Positions 11,317-23,445 of a stretch of DNA of 64,000 bases are shown here, piece by piece. Origin of the DNA: Chalara sp. BL73. Taxonomy: Eukaryota; Ascomycota; Leotiomycetes; Helotiales. A program made the translations under genes and the position numbers. The notes beneath the pieces were generated by a model. It was not told the DNA's origin and did no database searches. It was given only the letters and a program-made list of their open reading frames with translations. Positions within the stretch are counted from its first letter, which is position 1. Every line of letters begins with the position of its first letter. The stretch lies in the NCBI GenBank assembly GCA_918026815.1, contig CAKJVC010000092.1, positions 1,178,001 through 1,242,000 of the forward strand, read 5' to 3'.

Positions 11317-12332
11317 ATGTCTACTTCCACACAGTCAACAATGGAGTGCCTTTTGCAACCACCTGTATCCCCCGAGAACGAGGACGATACTCCATTGATG
11401 TGCATCACACAACACCCGGTCCTACAAGTAACCTTGACCGGACCCGGACTTTTGCTAGTCATTGTTGGGATTGTCATCAGCATCCAAATATTACGACCAT
11501 CGCTCACATGCACCTTGATCGCCTTGTCTCCCATACCACTCATTGTCTACAACGACTATGACAACTTCCTGTCCCTAGGCCCAGGCGGGACACCTTCTAC
11601 CTTCTTCGGATATCTCAAGATCACCTGCCTCCGCATCTTCGCCCTCTCTGACCCATATACGCCAGCCATTTTTACACACAAGATACATCCAGCCATAGGG
11701 TATTATCTTCAAACCCAATCATGGCTTCCCAAGCGCCAAGGTCCCCGACCAACCAGTAAGTTTGCCTAGCAGCTCATATCATGATCCACTGGGATATTTC
11801 ACAATTGTGAAATGTCACATTTTCTGTAAGCATTACTGACACTAGGGCATTCACAGTTGTCGGCATCGCACCACAACGCCAAACCGATCAACCTGGATGT
11901 CCCAAGATGTATCGTGCGCTTCGCAAATCGCTCGAGAATCTGAGCGAGAAGAATCCCCAATCCCTACGGGTTGCCATGTCATGCTTTGAAAAGAAAGGGT
12001 TAGCTTTATTTTGCAAACATCCCATAAATGCAACCTGCAGAGGCGAGATCTGCCATGTCCACCACAGCGACCGGAGCATGCACATGAACTTACACCCCGA
12101 CGACGCGAAAGTGGTCCTGGAAATGGGCTGGGGCGAACGACACCCCCTAGCGAAAGGTGGATGGATGAGTAGATACGTTCCCAAAGAGTTCATCATGGTC
12201 TACGCGCCAAGAGATCGCGAGGAACTGGATGTAGTCTGCCGAATTGTACAAGCGGCTGGGTTCTGGGTGAGTGGAGAACAATTTGACTTAACAACTGAAA
12301 AGAACCTTGTGCTAGATGCGCAGAAAATTTAG
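11317..12332 (+). CDS. Luciferase-domain (DUF5519-like) membrane-anchored protein
   Basis: Exons 11317-11755 and 11857-12332 give 304 residues. The intron has donor GTAAGT and ends TTCACAG, and the join (PTIVGIAPQRQ) restores frame. The N-terminal third has a strong hydrophobic segment at about residues 37-60 (GPGLLLVIVGIVISIQIL) followed by a second moderately hydrophobic part. The C-terminal part carries EICHVHHSDRSMHMNLHPDD, GWGERHPLAKGG and FIMVYAPRDREEL. I recognise this pattern from the small domain named luciferase in Pfam, common in fungi. The domain name does not imply light emission, and function is unknown. Confidence 0.82.
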
Positions 12333-14820
12333 GGTGTTTGAATCTTATGAGGTAGCGAAGTTGTGAGGCAGGGAAACTTGCTTTAAGCAGTAGAGGATAT
12401 CCACACATGTTAAGAATGCAATTTGCTCTAGATTTGGGCTGGGAATACGGTGTTGGGTAGCGTTGCATTGCGTTTACACAAAACATTATTTATGTTAAAG
12501 TCACACAATAATTTGAACCTCAACAACATGCCATTATTTTTCTTTGGGAGACTAAGACAAATAGGGTGATTCACAGTAGACGGAAGATAGTAAATGTTAC
12601 TGCTTATTCGTAAGTGCTAATAGAACGGTCGATGGTCGGCAATGATAGTTCATGCTCGACTCACATAATATCAAAACGAGGTTTGGCCACTCTCGAGAAG
12701 CGATTCGGCAGAAATCAAATACTATACATCCCGAATGCCGGCCACATGAATATCAATTAAGTCGGTTACCCATGATAGCAAGTCAATATCAACGACCCCT
12801 TGCTTTCTATAGGACGGCGGCGGTTCCCTCGTAGCAGCCCGAGTGCCTCGCGTGGATCGTAAATCCTTCCATAGCATCCAATTCTATTCACCAATGCCAA
12901 CTACACAACAGAATATATTATCCCTACCGGCACACTTTTACGTATTAGTTCGTTGAGAACATCCTTCTAGTTTCACTTCAGTATCACGGAAGCATAACCA
13001 TACAATTGGAAGCCATGCCATGTGATCTTCTGGGCTGATGCTCTAGCTTTCAAGAGCACATCACAGAAGATCAGGACAATTCGAACTGGCAAGCCGAAGT
13101 GCAGGCAGTTCTTTCGGGAGAGCGGTATCGCTTGGTGACGAAGAAATGCTTCCTGAGATGGGTTCATGATGAAATTGAACGAGGATGTCCCGTGGATAAT
13201 TTACCAATTCCTGGGCCAGGAGGATCGGTGTCAGCAACGCTCTACCTGGAAAAGCTATCAGACGCATGGAGACGCCAAAGCCTGGTCCCCTTTCCAGGTG
13301 CATCAGTTCCTACACTTTCAGTGCAGCGGTTCTCAGACGTATGCTGATAAGTCCAGGATATGGCGGGTGGTTCGAGCTGAGGTCAGCGAGTAGAGCTGGC
13401 AGAAGGCAGGCTGGTCACGAACCATCGCTGGTGCAGCGATTTGACCTTGAAGACACAAAATTCGCGGGTGCGTCAATTTGTTTTCCAGGGCATATTGTCT
13501 GGTTTCCCAATATTTCACGATTTTCAGAGTAACCCGCCCCCCCCCCCCCCCCCCCTAATTTTGGAGCGAGAAAGCTGATTTCGAGCCGATGGCGTATAGG
13601 TGGACTAGAAATATTCATAAATTCAAAGTTGAGCCTGATCTCCCCGCCTCCATTAAAATCTCATCCTCGACCCCGTCATTCGCCGCTCTGTGAAGAAACT
13701 CGAACCCAACTGCACAGGATATAGCTAGGATACCGCCATGGACCTTTCCGCTACGTTTCCCAAGTAAAAGTTGTATTAGCCTATAGGAGTCCGGGCCATC
13801 CGATTCACCAAGGATTTCCCATTCATCGTGCTCTCACACTCAAGCTGGAAGATCTAGAAAGTGTGGAAACTGTGACCCGCGAGAACTAACTATCATTACC
13901 AGTGATCTTTTACACCATCCGAAACCAGCTGCATAGCAATGATGCCTGGTGTCAGATGTGGCTAGGTTGCCACTGCTGTCTATACCCAGAGAAAAGAGTG
14001 AATGTGCCTTTGGATATACAGATTAGACGTAGGATTCCTTCAATCTAGTGAGGCCTACGCATATTCCTGTGAACACGATCTTTGGAGGCGATGCTGACGG
14101 GTGTTGGTTCAATATTTCTGGTGGTCAGGAATGTCCTTAAACGCTTTTATACGGAAGTATTTCGAGACCGTATAAAAATAGAAAATCATGTTACATTGTG
14201 CAAGACAAATGGTTGGACAAAATGTGACCTATTCGGCATCACCCATCGTGATGTAAAATTCAAAGCTTCCATTTCAGTTTTAATGTGCCGCAAGATTATA
14301 GACAATACCAAGAACGTAGGAGTGCCAATTCCATAGCTCAGATATTCTCTTGAAATCAAGTCATGGCGATAAGGTTGTAGCCACTTTATCATATGGTCTT
14401 GATGGCAGGATTTAAGAGTCGTAAGACCGAGTAGAATATAGAGAGTGAGTATATTTAACAGACCCTCCTTCAAACACACAATGTTGTCATGAAAAAGATG
14501 ATAATTATCACATGTCAATGTTGTGGTGTATAATAAATAACCTGCAGCCTGGACAAAGAATTGGATGGGATTAAGCAATCGTCACTCACATATCGGCCTC
14601 AGCCACACAACAACGTCACCGCATGTGCGCCACAATTTCAAGACCCCTCATCAGAACAAGACACCATACCTACATAAACACACTCAATCCTTCCAAGATC
14701 AACTCTCCCTGAAGAAAATATCAAGAACAAAACACTGTATATCGCTTCATCACCGATACCAATATATCACTTATACCAAGCGACCCAGATATCCAGATAC
14801 CCCGTTAACCCAACATCATC
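12333..14820. other. Intergenic region of 2.5 kb with possible gene relic
   Basis: A stretch at about 13060-13530 has longer open frames on the plus strand (for example 13099-13347) with better codon-like composition, but no domain I recognise and no clear exon chain, so it may be decayed coding sequence. A 19-base C homopolymer follows at 13537. From about 14080 to 14560 the sequence is AT-rich. The last 250 bases are C/A-rich leader of the next gene. Confidence 0.4.
13537..13555 (+). repeat. Poly-C homopolymer (19 C)
   Basis: Uninterrupted run of 19 cytosines, the longest C tract in the window. It is probably a slippage-prone simple repeat, and its length may also be an assembly estimate. 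Confidence 0.9.
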
Positions 14821-15768
14821 ATGTCTGCCAGTACCGTTCACGTCAAGAACATCAGCAAACAGACCAGCGAGAAGGAAGTCAAGGACTTCTTCTCCTTCTG
14901 GTGAGTACCATTTAGTATCATATCTGCGACAAGCCTGACAAATCTCCAGCGGAAAAATTGCTTCCGTTGAGATCACTCCCTCCGGCGAAACACAAAGCGC
15001 AACCGTCACATTCGAGAAGGAGACTGCCGCAAAGACCGCACTTTTACTCGACAACACACAACTCGGTGCTACTCAAGTCCAAGTCAGGAGTGATACTGGA
15101 TCTAGCGAAGATGACGGAAGCCACTATACCCCCAACGCAGAGCGCGACAGTGACGAGATCACCCAGGAGGAGAAGCCAAGAAGCAGAATCATTGCTGAGT
15201 ATCTTGCGCATGGATATGTGATTGGTGATCAAGCTACTCAACGCGCCATTGATCTCGACCAAAAGCACGGTGTTTCTACCCGCTTCCTCTCTACTTTGCA
15301 GACCCTAGATGAGAAGACCAAGGCTACCAGCAAGGCTAAGGCAGTAAGCATTGCCCCCACAACTATACATAATTGAGAGACTGACAAGTTTTAGGTTGAT
15401 CAAACCTATGCAGTCACTCCTAAAGTCAACTCTTTCTTTTCTAGCTTGACATCATACTACGAGAAAGCTGCGGGTACACCAACTGGACAAAAGTTCGTCA
15501 ACTTCTACACACAAACATCTAAGCAGGTATGGACAAGAAGATTCAATTTCTGATTTTGTATGTCTAACACAATTTCCAGGTCCAAGATATCCATGCTGAG
15601 GCTCGTCGCTTGGCGGACCTCAAGAAGCAGGAGGCTGCTCACAAGGGTGAAAGTGGTGAGAAGTCAAATGCTACAGCTCCTGCTGCCACCATAGACCCTG
15701 CTGCCACGGTTGAGTCGACCAAGGTTGATCCTCTGAAGCCAGCTAGTGAGAAGACCACTCTTGCATAA
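14821..15768 (+). CDS. vip1: Vip1-like RRM protein
   Basis: Exons 14821-14900, 14950-15343, 15395-15526 and 15580-15768 give 264 residues with all phases consistent. Residues 1-75 form an RRM: STVHVKNISKQTSEKEVKDFF (RNP2 side), then GKIASVEITP and SATVTFEKETAAKTALLL (RNP1 side). The middle contains SRIIAEYLAHGYVIGDQATQ and the YYEKAAGTPTGQKFVNFYTQTSKQV stretch that marks fungal Vip1 proteins. The C-terminus is Ala/Lys-rich. The family is named after S. pombe Vip1, a cytosolic RRM protein. Its RNA targets are not defined by sequence. Confidence 0.92.
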
Positions 15769-16105
15769 GATAACGAAAGTTTCGTCTCTGGTTGATTATC
15801 CACGATTTGTTGAGTTTGCATGAAGTTCACGGAGGACAGTATTCTGAGATACCAAGTCAATGATTTTGAGCATTATAAATATTTCCTTTGAACAAGAAGC
15901 TCTTGTGCCATAGTAAATTAGTACGAGTGAATCAGAATAGCGTTGATGCTTCCGGTGACCGTATAATACAGTCCAGACATTGAAATTAGTATCACGATTA
16001 TGGGTAATTATTTGCCGACCAGTAACAATGTAATTTTCCTAGTTTACCTAATGCCCACTTCTAACTATCATAGCATATGTCCGATTTATTCATCCACTGT
16101 CTTTT
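15769..16105. other. Intergenic between convergent genes
   Basis: AT-rich spacer with the 3' UTRs of the vip1-like gene and of the short minus-strand gene. Nothing else seen. Confidence 0.6.
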
Positions 16106-16379
16106 CTAAAATTTCACATCACCCTTATCATTTCCAACGGTTTTCTTTGCCGTTTCCGCAACGTGATCATCTAATGGACCCTTTGGGTTGGATGAAAGCC
16201 CCTGTCATATCAATCAGTCGGTAACAATGAAGAATAACTAGTGAATGTACCTCGAGTGTGTTGCTGCTGTTTTTCTTGGACTGGGAGTCATTGACACCAT
16301 GTCCACCAGCAATAGGATCCTTGCCCTGGGCACTGGATTGATCCTCGGGCTTGGGAGATTGACGACCTGGAGCTGACAT
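16106..16379 (-). CDS. Short conserved fungal protein, function unknown
   Basis: Two exons, 16379-16251 and 16201-16106, encode 74 residues. The donor is GTACAT, the branch is CTGAT, and the acceptor ends TGACAG. The sequence starts MSAPGRQSPKPEDQSSAQ and after the intron runs GLSSNPKGPLDDHVAET, ending in VKF. I recall very similar short hydrophilic proteins across Pezizomycotina, all without a named function. There is no signal peptide, membrane segment or cysteine. The intact splice junction and preserved frame support a real gene that simple ORF calling would truncate. Confidence 0.75.
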
Positions 16380-16938
16380 TTTGACTACAATTCGATGGAT
16401 ATCTACCAATTCGTATCAGTACAATAATCTAAGGGGAAGTCTGTGATGGAGGGGCAAAATAGAGGGGCATCAGGGCTTGGAACAGTCGGAATGGCTCATC
16501 ACAGAGCTTTTTGACGCATTCCTGACAGAGAACTAACCTTTGATGAAACTCTGATACAAATTTAGGGATTTGATGATGGAAATTGAAAAGTAGAAGATTG
16601 TACCTCCATCTTTCGTGCTTTTAACCAGCTCGAAGAGCCCCTCTAAAGGTCTACGTCATATGTTAATCGATGATCAACAAGGCTGAAAGGCTAAAGTGGA
16701 TCCTCTCTCCCCTTGTACCCTTTTACACGTGACGCAGCCTATCATTGAGCTCGTTTGCTGACCCCGAAATTGGTTGCATGTCTTTGTTAATGCAAAGCAG
16801 CCTCTCTTATATGCGCAGGCAAATCATATAATTCATTGGTGTTTCTCTTTGATTTGATACATCCAATGTTATTACCTCAATGCTATAATAAGTAGACCAC
16901 ATCATCTTGCAATTCCAGTCCAAGGTCCACAGGCAACC
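16380..16938. other. Divergent promoter region
   Basis: About 560 bases between two genes pointing away from each other. Mixed composition; an ACACGTGAC motif lies near 16725-16733. No coding potential seen. Confidence 0.55.
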
Positions 16939-18106
16939 ATGGCACCAGACCTCAACTCTCTCTCACCTTTAACTCCTACTTCTCCTCGACCTTCTACTAG
17001 CAGGAATGCGTCGAGACGAACTTCCACACAAATGGCCCCCCCTGCTACGATACCCCCGACGTCCCCCTCATTGAATATTCTCCCTTCGAATCAAGCAGCC
17101 ATCAATCATGCTTCTCCTGCCGCCTCTCCTGGCATTCCCTCGACTGTACCGATAGGAGACAATACAGGTGTAGGCACAGGGCCCGGACCATTAAGACATC
17201 CACGCCCTCTCACTGCTGCAGATTTGCATTTGCAATTGGAGAAGGAACAAGAAGCAGTGGTAAGTCCCATGAATTCAACAATTCAACTCTGTGTAACATC
17301 AATAGGTCAATCGATTAACTCGAGAGCTGTCGATGCTGAGAGCGGCTCAAAATGCATCTGTGGTGTCAAACACCTCTTCTACATCTGCTGGTCTACCGGA
17401 TTCTACCGATAACAACGCCAATCACCTCCTCTCTGGACCTTCTCATCCAACGCCATCTCAGCGCAGGCATCATCGATCCTCATCCAGCACCAGTCAGCGT
17501 TCCGCCACAGCAGGGAGCCTCAGTATAGTCGGTGGCATGACAAGCAGTATAGCTTCGGGTGTTGTACCAGATCGTTCACGCGGCAATCTTCCCCGCCACG
17601 ACTCCATCCCACAATCTCAGTCAATGAGCAGGCAAAACTCGTCCACAGACGCTAGACGAAGCGGAGCGAGCAGCCCAGCCATTAGCTCGGCTCAGTCGAG
17701 CTATCAGCCAGACCACTTTTCGCACTTCTACCACCAGCGTCCGCTACCACACCGTGAGCCCTCTGGTGGACAACATGAAAGAGGGGAGATTCTCAGGAGC
17801 GACTCTGTGACGAGCGTGCAGACTACGGGGAGGTATGAAGAGACTGCCTTTCATAGACATGAACTAGAGACTGTCAAGCGAGAGAATGAGGCGTTGAAGA
17901 GAAGAATCCGGGAGTTAGAGAGAACCTTGAGGGCCAGAAGACAGAGTGATGCTAGCCGGACTCGAAGCGAGAGCGTCAGCACAACAGCTAGCGTGGGCAT
18001 CAGAGAAAGTGGCCCTGGAGTTGGTCGAGGCAGGGAGAGGGATAAGGAAGAGGATGAAGTCGTCCGAGTAGGTGAAAGTGCAAGGAGCTCTGGAGTTGTA
18101 CGGTGA
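16939..18106 (+). CDS. Ser/Pro-rich coiled-coil protein, unknown function
   Basis: Exons 16939-17259 and 17306-18106 give 373 residues. The intron uses GTAAGT and CAATAG. The N-terminus is Ser/Thr/Pro-rich and disordered. A first heptad-like helix spans the splice site at about residues 95-122 (DLHLQLEKEQEAVVNRLTRE). The middle is again low complexity with Ser/Gln/His. A second strong coiled coil sits at about residues 293-325 (ETVKRENEALKRRIRELE). The tail is Arg/Glu-rich. No catalytic domain is visible. The pattern fits a scaffold or signalling adaptor, and the disordered Ser-rich parts would suit phosphorylation. That is inference. Confidence 0.8.
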
Positions 18107-18627
18107 TGCTCCAAGCTCGCATGAACATGGGATAAAGGTATATGACTTGATGGATTATTTCCTTGGTGATGAATAATGAATCGAAATGCTACGGAAAATA
18201 CAGGAAATTGGGCTGATTGGAGTGGAAAGCTTGGTGGCGTATATCTTCTTCTACTTGCAAGCGCTAATAAAAAGTATTCAGTCTGATGTCTTCGTGTGTT
18301 CCACTTATGAATGTGCTGCGTGTTCTAAAGATTTTGTTTCACCTGCTGCGTGAAGCACGGGACGTTCTACAGCCATTTCACGTTTGTTGCATTGACTTCA
18401 AAGAATAAGGCACTGTTTCCCAAGTCCTTCTATGCATTCAGTTCACTTCTCTGTTTACAGCTTCATCTGATATTCAGCCCAGTCCTCGATCCAACAAGCA
18501 TGACATTTCAACCTACAGTCAGCCTTCTTGAAGTCAAATACGATCAAAGCAATACCTACAGATCGTCCACGCCTCGAAGCAAGATACCGCAAGTCCTCAA
18601 AAGCCTCACGAGCCGGAATAATCAGCA
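18107..18627. other. Intergenic / upstream part of decayed SET gene
   Basis: 3' UTR of the coiled-coil gene, then sequence leading in frame into the SET pseudogene. A minus-strand open frame at 18455-18700 looks like a shadow. Confidence 0.4.
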
Positions 18628-19710
18628 TGGCCGCGCCGTCACCACCACCATCCCCCAGAAAGGCCACGGCCTTATCGCTACACGAACTATAGCAAGCCAC
18701 CGATCCCCGTTCCCAAAATATACTCTCTTTAACCTATCTCTCGATCCTCATCATTCATATCCCATGCTCTAAAATCTAAAACTCAAAAAGCTCCCCATGT
18801 CATAATAGGATGAGTGCGCACTAACATCCCCGGCTCATCGGCGAACATATCCTCAAGGAAAGCCCCCTCTTCACCACCTCTCTTCTCCTGCGCGACCCTG
18901 CCCTCCACATGTCCATCCTGGCCGGGGACCTCGAATCCGAGCTCGCAGCCCTACACCCCTACATAACGACCCAGATTGACGCCCTCACCGCCGCATCCCT
19001 CTCCAGCATCGACGCCTCTACAACATATATCCCCCGCGTTACAAGGGAGATCCGAGACCTCGCCTTCCCGCTGGAACCGAGCGGGCGGAGATGCCGCGGC
19101 TGCTGTTCGGGTTCGCCTGTGAGTGTCGCTTGCATTTGACGTATGTGGCGGGGATGCGGGATGCGCAATGTCCCGCTGAGGCGGAGGAGCTAAGGCGGGA
19201 GTTGCGGAGGTACGGGGTTATGGACGGGGTGTATGGGTTGCGGTGTTGTCGGAAGATTTTACGGTGAGCCACGCCTCGCTTCTTTCTCTTTCCCCTTTCT
19301 CTTGCTTTGCTTTGGAAATTATGGAGCGGGGAAGCGAAAACGATGTAGCATGGAGCTGATGGGAATAGGCTCTTTGAAGAGCGAAACATGCGCGTCTCGT
19401 AAACCTGGGAATCAGCCATCGACATCGCGCTGCCCCGCTCCGACCTCGCTCGCACAAACACCTTTGCTGGCCACGCCTGCGCTGCTACAAGATCATCGAA
19501 GGCGGAGATGGCTACCGCCATCTCCATATGCAAGCCCTCCTTGGCTCAGCTTCTGCTCTTACCGCCCTCCCTTCTTACAACTCTAGGCTAGCTCCTTCTG
19601 CGGCTCGCTACCCATATAGAGAACTCGGAGCCTACACTTCAGGGATAGGAGATGTCCCGGAGTATATGGGCGACAGGAGTTTGAGGACTGGTTGTGGATG
19701 TTAGGAGTGG
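18628..19710 (+). pseudogene. Decayed SET-domain protein gene (SMYD/TPR-like)
   Basis: Recognisable pieces occur in order but in different frames. At about 18649-18689, TTIPQKGHGLIATRTI matches the start of a SET domain. At about 18838-19075, IGEHILKESPLFTTSLLLRD continues it, and the splice acceptor expected between them reads CCCCGG instead of AG. At about 19080-19260, LLFGFACECRLHL resembles the post-SET cysteine segment. At 19370-19680 there are TPR-like remnants (SAIDIALPRSDLARTNTFAGHA, then YKIIEGGDG) with an in-frame stop and another frame change. The catalytic core with its NHSC-type motif is missing. Proteins of this type are lysine methyltransferase-like. The locus is best read as a pseudogene with an internal deletion. 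Confidence 0.68.
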
Positions 19711-21081
19711 AAGGTGGATGAGAGGGGGCGGAAGCAGGGAGATGAGTTTAGGGTCGCGTTGCCGTATAAGGGATCGGCTGTCGTTACCGTACGCCCGCCG
19801 ATCCCGAGCCTAGAAGCAAGTAGCGTGTATTTACTTGAGGGATGATCGGGGTTTGGCGCGCTCAGCGGTCATATCCGCCGCGACGTCTTGAGAGGCAGAG
19901 TACTACCCACATTGTAACGCCTCCTGGTCCTCAACCTGCGGCAAGAAGACCGTGGTTTATTGGAAAGATTTGGAGAGCTTGCTGTGAAGTTGTCAGAGGC
20001 AGGAAGGAGAGGGAAATTCGATATACTAAGGTCGAAGCATGATTTAGGGTGGCAGATTCGTCACATAGCGAAGCGATTATGTAGGTCAGCATAGACTGGG
20101 TTGTTCAGATGCATCTCAGAGTGCCTATCAAAAAGCACAAGCTCAATTCACAAACAAGTCATTGTCTGAACAATGTCGAACGTCATTCAGGTTTATAGTG
20201 ATAATTGTTTGGAGATGTCGTGAGAAAGTCAAAGCCAAGACAAATTCTCGCTTGCGGCCGCGCCCCTGAATTTACCCCTCGCTTAGGAATAATGTAAACT
20301 TTGGATCTGAATTAAGCCTGAAGTTGTGAACCGTGGACGAAACTATCTTTCTTCCGCATATGAAAGAGGATGGGCTGTGACAAGATTGAATGTAGATGTA
20401 GGTAAGATATGCCGCGATGGATATTGGAAAGATAACAAACATAAAGAATTCATATTGAAGACGGTGGATTATCTGCTTTTTTTTAGGGGTGAGATAAGCT
20501 TTTGTGGGTGGTTGGGACGTTATATCGAGTTTGTGGTCAATAATGCGAGAAGTATGTGCACAGCTTGAATGAACTCATTGAAGACACTTGAATGCATGGG
20601 CGACATATGCATTTAGGCAGCTATTCTATATTGAAATCAAAACTGCAAGCCAGAGAGCCACTACTGTCCCATCGTCCGCCAATTTCCTGAGATGGGGTTA
20701 GCTGTGGTTCAATGGAAAGACTGCAGTATTGTTGCTGGGGATTGAGATGTGTATATCAGCTTACCGGATAACTGTCTAGGATGAATGCGCCAGGATTACG
20801 CGCTTCATCTCAACCGTTCCAGGCTTGGCGATCGAGTTAACTAAGTGATACGGCTTAAAACAAGGTCAGCGATACCTGTGAGTGGTGATTGGCGATGACA
20901 TACCGTGAGTGCAGAGAGTAGAGTAGCTTGATTCTCTCACGTAGAGATCTATATATATGCCCGGGTATTCCAGCAATGCGTCTCATAGCTGAATCAGCAG
21001 CATGGAAGTTTGCAAGATGAAAGGTCGCGGCAAGAGAGGAGAGGAGAAAGTTAAAGACTTGGTTGGGAGACTAGGCAGGCA
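19711..21081. other. Intergenic region, no gene supported
   Basis: Starts GC-rich next to the SET relic, then becomes AT-rich. Short frames such as 19842-20042 and 20326-20568 on the plus strand show no domains. Nothing else recognised. Confidence 0.45.
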
Positions 21082-21363
21082 TCAGATACCGGGTTTGCGG
21101 AGCCTATTGAGACCGATTCCCATTCCAAACCAGCAGCGGAAGCATTGCCCCTGGAAGTCTGGAGCCTTGCAGCGAGGGCAGTGGTCAAGTCCGCTTCCCT
21201 TGGGCTTGCCTTTGTCATCAGGGGCGGTGGAGGGAGAGAATTCTCGTTGGAAGAGACGTCCGAGAAGACCGGCGGATGGACGAGGAGATGGTACTTGATT
21301 CTCATTGGCGGGTTGCGTGAGCCCCTGCTCCTTGGAGGAGGTGATGGATGGGCGTGAAGGCAT
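21082..21363 (-). CDS. Small protein with paired CxxC motifs, unknown function
   Basis: A single exon of 93 residues. The N-terminal two thirds are polar (Ser/Pro/Gly/Lys). The C-terminus has CPRCKAPDFQGQCFRCW, two CxxC pairs nine residues apart, followed by a basic end (GLNRLRKPGI). Such spacing could bind one zinc ion. The ATG sits in a favourable ATACCATGCC context, and a TATATAA box lies about 140 bases upstream (near 21500-21508) with a CT-rich leader. I do not recognise the family. It could also be a spurious frame in a GC-richer patch, so confidence is moderate. Confidence 0.45.
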   Translation of the reverse strand: MPSRPSITSSKEQGLTQPANENQVPSPRPSAGLLGRLFQREFSPSTAPDDKGKPKGSGLDHCPRCKAPDFQGQCFRCWFGMGIGLNRLRKPGI

Positions 21364-22653
21364 GGTATCTTGGTATTTCTGTTCTTGTAAAGGAGAGCTG
21401 AAGGAAAATTGAAACAGTGTCTGATAGTATGGGCTTGATGTGGAAGTATTGCCTTGCTGTCTATCAGCCGAGGCGTTGTCTGTAGCACGTAGGGTAGCGT
21501 TATATAATGTAGTGTTTATGAGAAGAACTAGGCTCTGATTGGGGAGGGATAATACATTTATATATGCCCAGAAAGCTGCCTAGCCAGGTGACCATAAACC
21601 CATCCCTTCGAATATCATTCACTCCGTCACGCTCTCTGGTGACTCGATATGATGCCATCAAGGTGTGCGTGCTGTGACCCTGAGCCGAGGCTGACTGCTG
21701 GTGAGTGATAGATGTCCCAATTAAGCAAGAATGACCTCCCAGGCATTCTAGCAGCATCATGAGGCCAGGCTAGAGAATCGCCTTATCGTCAAATCATCAC
21801 GAACCTCGGCATCTTGAAAAGGGGGGATTACTAAGATATCGCTTAACTGCCAACAAGGTGTGCGCCTGCTCACTTTGGCTGTTGAGAGGCCTCGTCGGGA
21901 TGGCCTCAACGATTTTCAGGCGGTAAAAACTCGGGCCGATTGATAGCTTTCGGGTCTCGATTTTCCGGCTTATCATTCTTGCTTCCTTTCTAAGCATCCC
22001 GAATTCGTTGTTGCGGAGACAATATGATCCAGGTATATGCTCTAACAAGAGTACGACCTGTTGATAAGCCGCCATCCTTGGCTGAATATAAGGAAGTGAA
22101 GTCGGCGTATCTTTGACCAGAACCTGTCCTAATATATGTCGCGCTTAAAACCTCTCTATGTTAGTCTTTCCCTTTTACATACCTAGGTGATTCAGTTCAT
22201 CTCCTGAGCATGATACACGTTATATTGGTAGATGTCCAAACTCAAATGGGCAAGAACACTAAGACCAATAAATTTAGAATGCATTCGCGTCGTCACTTTG
22301 ACAAAGTATATAGTGCAATGGCCATGATATTCATTCTTCTATGTTTTCTAGTCAGCAGGCTTTACTGGGAATCTAGAACCAGGAGGGCCAAGCTTATTCA
22401 AATCGAAGAATCTCTAGACTCCATACAGTCTGGCTTCTTTGAGGCTAGTATATTTGGATGAAAATCGCATAATGTTGAATTGATCCAACTCCCGAGGAAT
22501 AAACACGTCACACTTGCAAAGAACCAGAGATGAAAGACACTGCTACTCCATTTAATGCGCAAGCCCTGCATTCATGAAAGTACAACCTAGCATTTTGCCA
22601 TTGTAACCCTCACCCATCCTGCAGAGAAACAAAGAACCCAGAAATCATGCCAT
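21364..22653. other. Intergenic region, one weak small ORF
   Basis: Contains the likely promoter of the small CxxC gene. A plus-strand frame at 22210-22461 (83 residues) has one hydrophobic segment (AMAMIFILLCFLVSRLYW) and basic flanks, but there is no family match or other support. Otherwise nothing seen. Confidence 0.4.
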
Positions 22654-23445
22654 TTATTTCTTAGCAGCGGCTGCCTCATCAGCCTTGTCCTTCGCTCTCT
22701 TCTCGCGTGCGCCCAAGTGCTTTGCGTCTGCTCTCGAATCTCTCAGCTTTCTGTACGCACCACCCTCAACAGCCTTTGGCAGCTGCTTGACTTCAGTGAA
22801 ACCACCGTCGGCGTGAACGATAGGTAGACCGCGCTTGATACTAGAAAGACTCTTGACATCCTTGACCTCCTCCTTGGTAGCATCACCCTTCTTGTGTTGG
22901 CCAGCCTTACGTGGGAAGAGAATGAGGCGAGCCTTGTACTCCTTTAGGCGGGCAACGTTGACGGAAAGGGATTCGACGGAGAGGTTCTGGCGGCGGGGAT
23001 CAACTGAGATACCGATCGTTGGTGCAAATTTGCGTGGGATTCCAGCTTCCTGTATACGCTATGAGAAACTTATCCATGCGCCAATCTAGAAATTCCATAC
23101 CTTCAACTCAGCGAGGGTGAAACCACGTCCAGCACGAACACGGCGGTTGTATTTGATGGTTGGGCATCTGACAACAGGTCTCAACTTGTCAACTGGTCGT
23201 GGTGCAACAGCTGCTGCCTTTGAAAGGCGGGCATTGCGACGTCTGAGCTTTCGGCCGGGCTATTCTCTGTTAGATTCCTCTCCTTCTGTGACCACTCTGC
23301 TATTTACCTGGTCGAAGTGGACGCGGACTCGTCGTTGCCAATCCTTGCGGAAGTCTGCCTTCAATTAGCATCCTTTTTTCGTCTGGCAGCATAAAAACTG
23401 CAACATACGGTTGTGGGGGATCTGTTGGTTGTGCTTGATCGCCAT
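22654..23445 (-). CDS. RPL13: 60S ribosomal protein eL13
   Basis: Four exons, 23445-23409, 23354-23308, 23259-23101 and 23049-22654, encode 212 residues, the usual length. The start [19 protein letters not shown] is the canonical eL13 N-terminus, and [12 protein letters not shown] follows over an intron. The middle has [12 protein letters not shown] and [18 protein letters not shown]. The end is a Lys/Ala-rich tail (ADEAAAAKK). It is a structural protein of the large ribosomal subunit. Three short introns are crowded into the 5' third, common for fungal ribosomal protein genes. Confidence 0.97.

Noticed and set aside
18455..18700. Minus-strand frame with several Cys over the SET relic
   Set aside because: It overlaps the opposite-strand SET motif, has no domain and no splice or promoter context.
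20701..20760. Possible tRNA-like GGTTCAA sequence
   Set aside because: No paired acceptor or anticodon arms can be formed around it.
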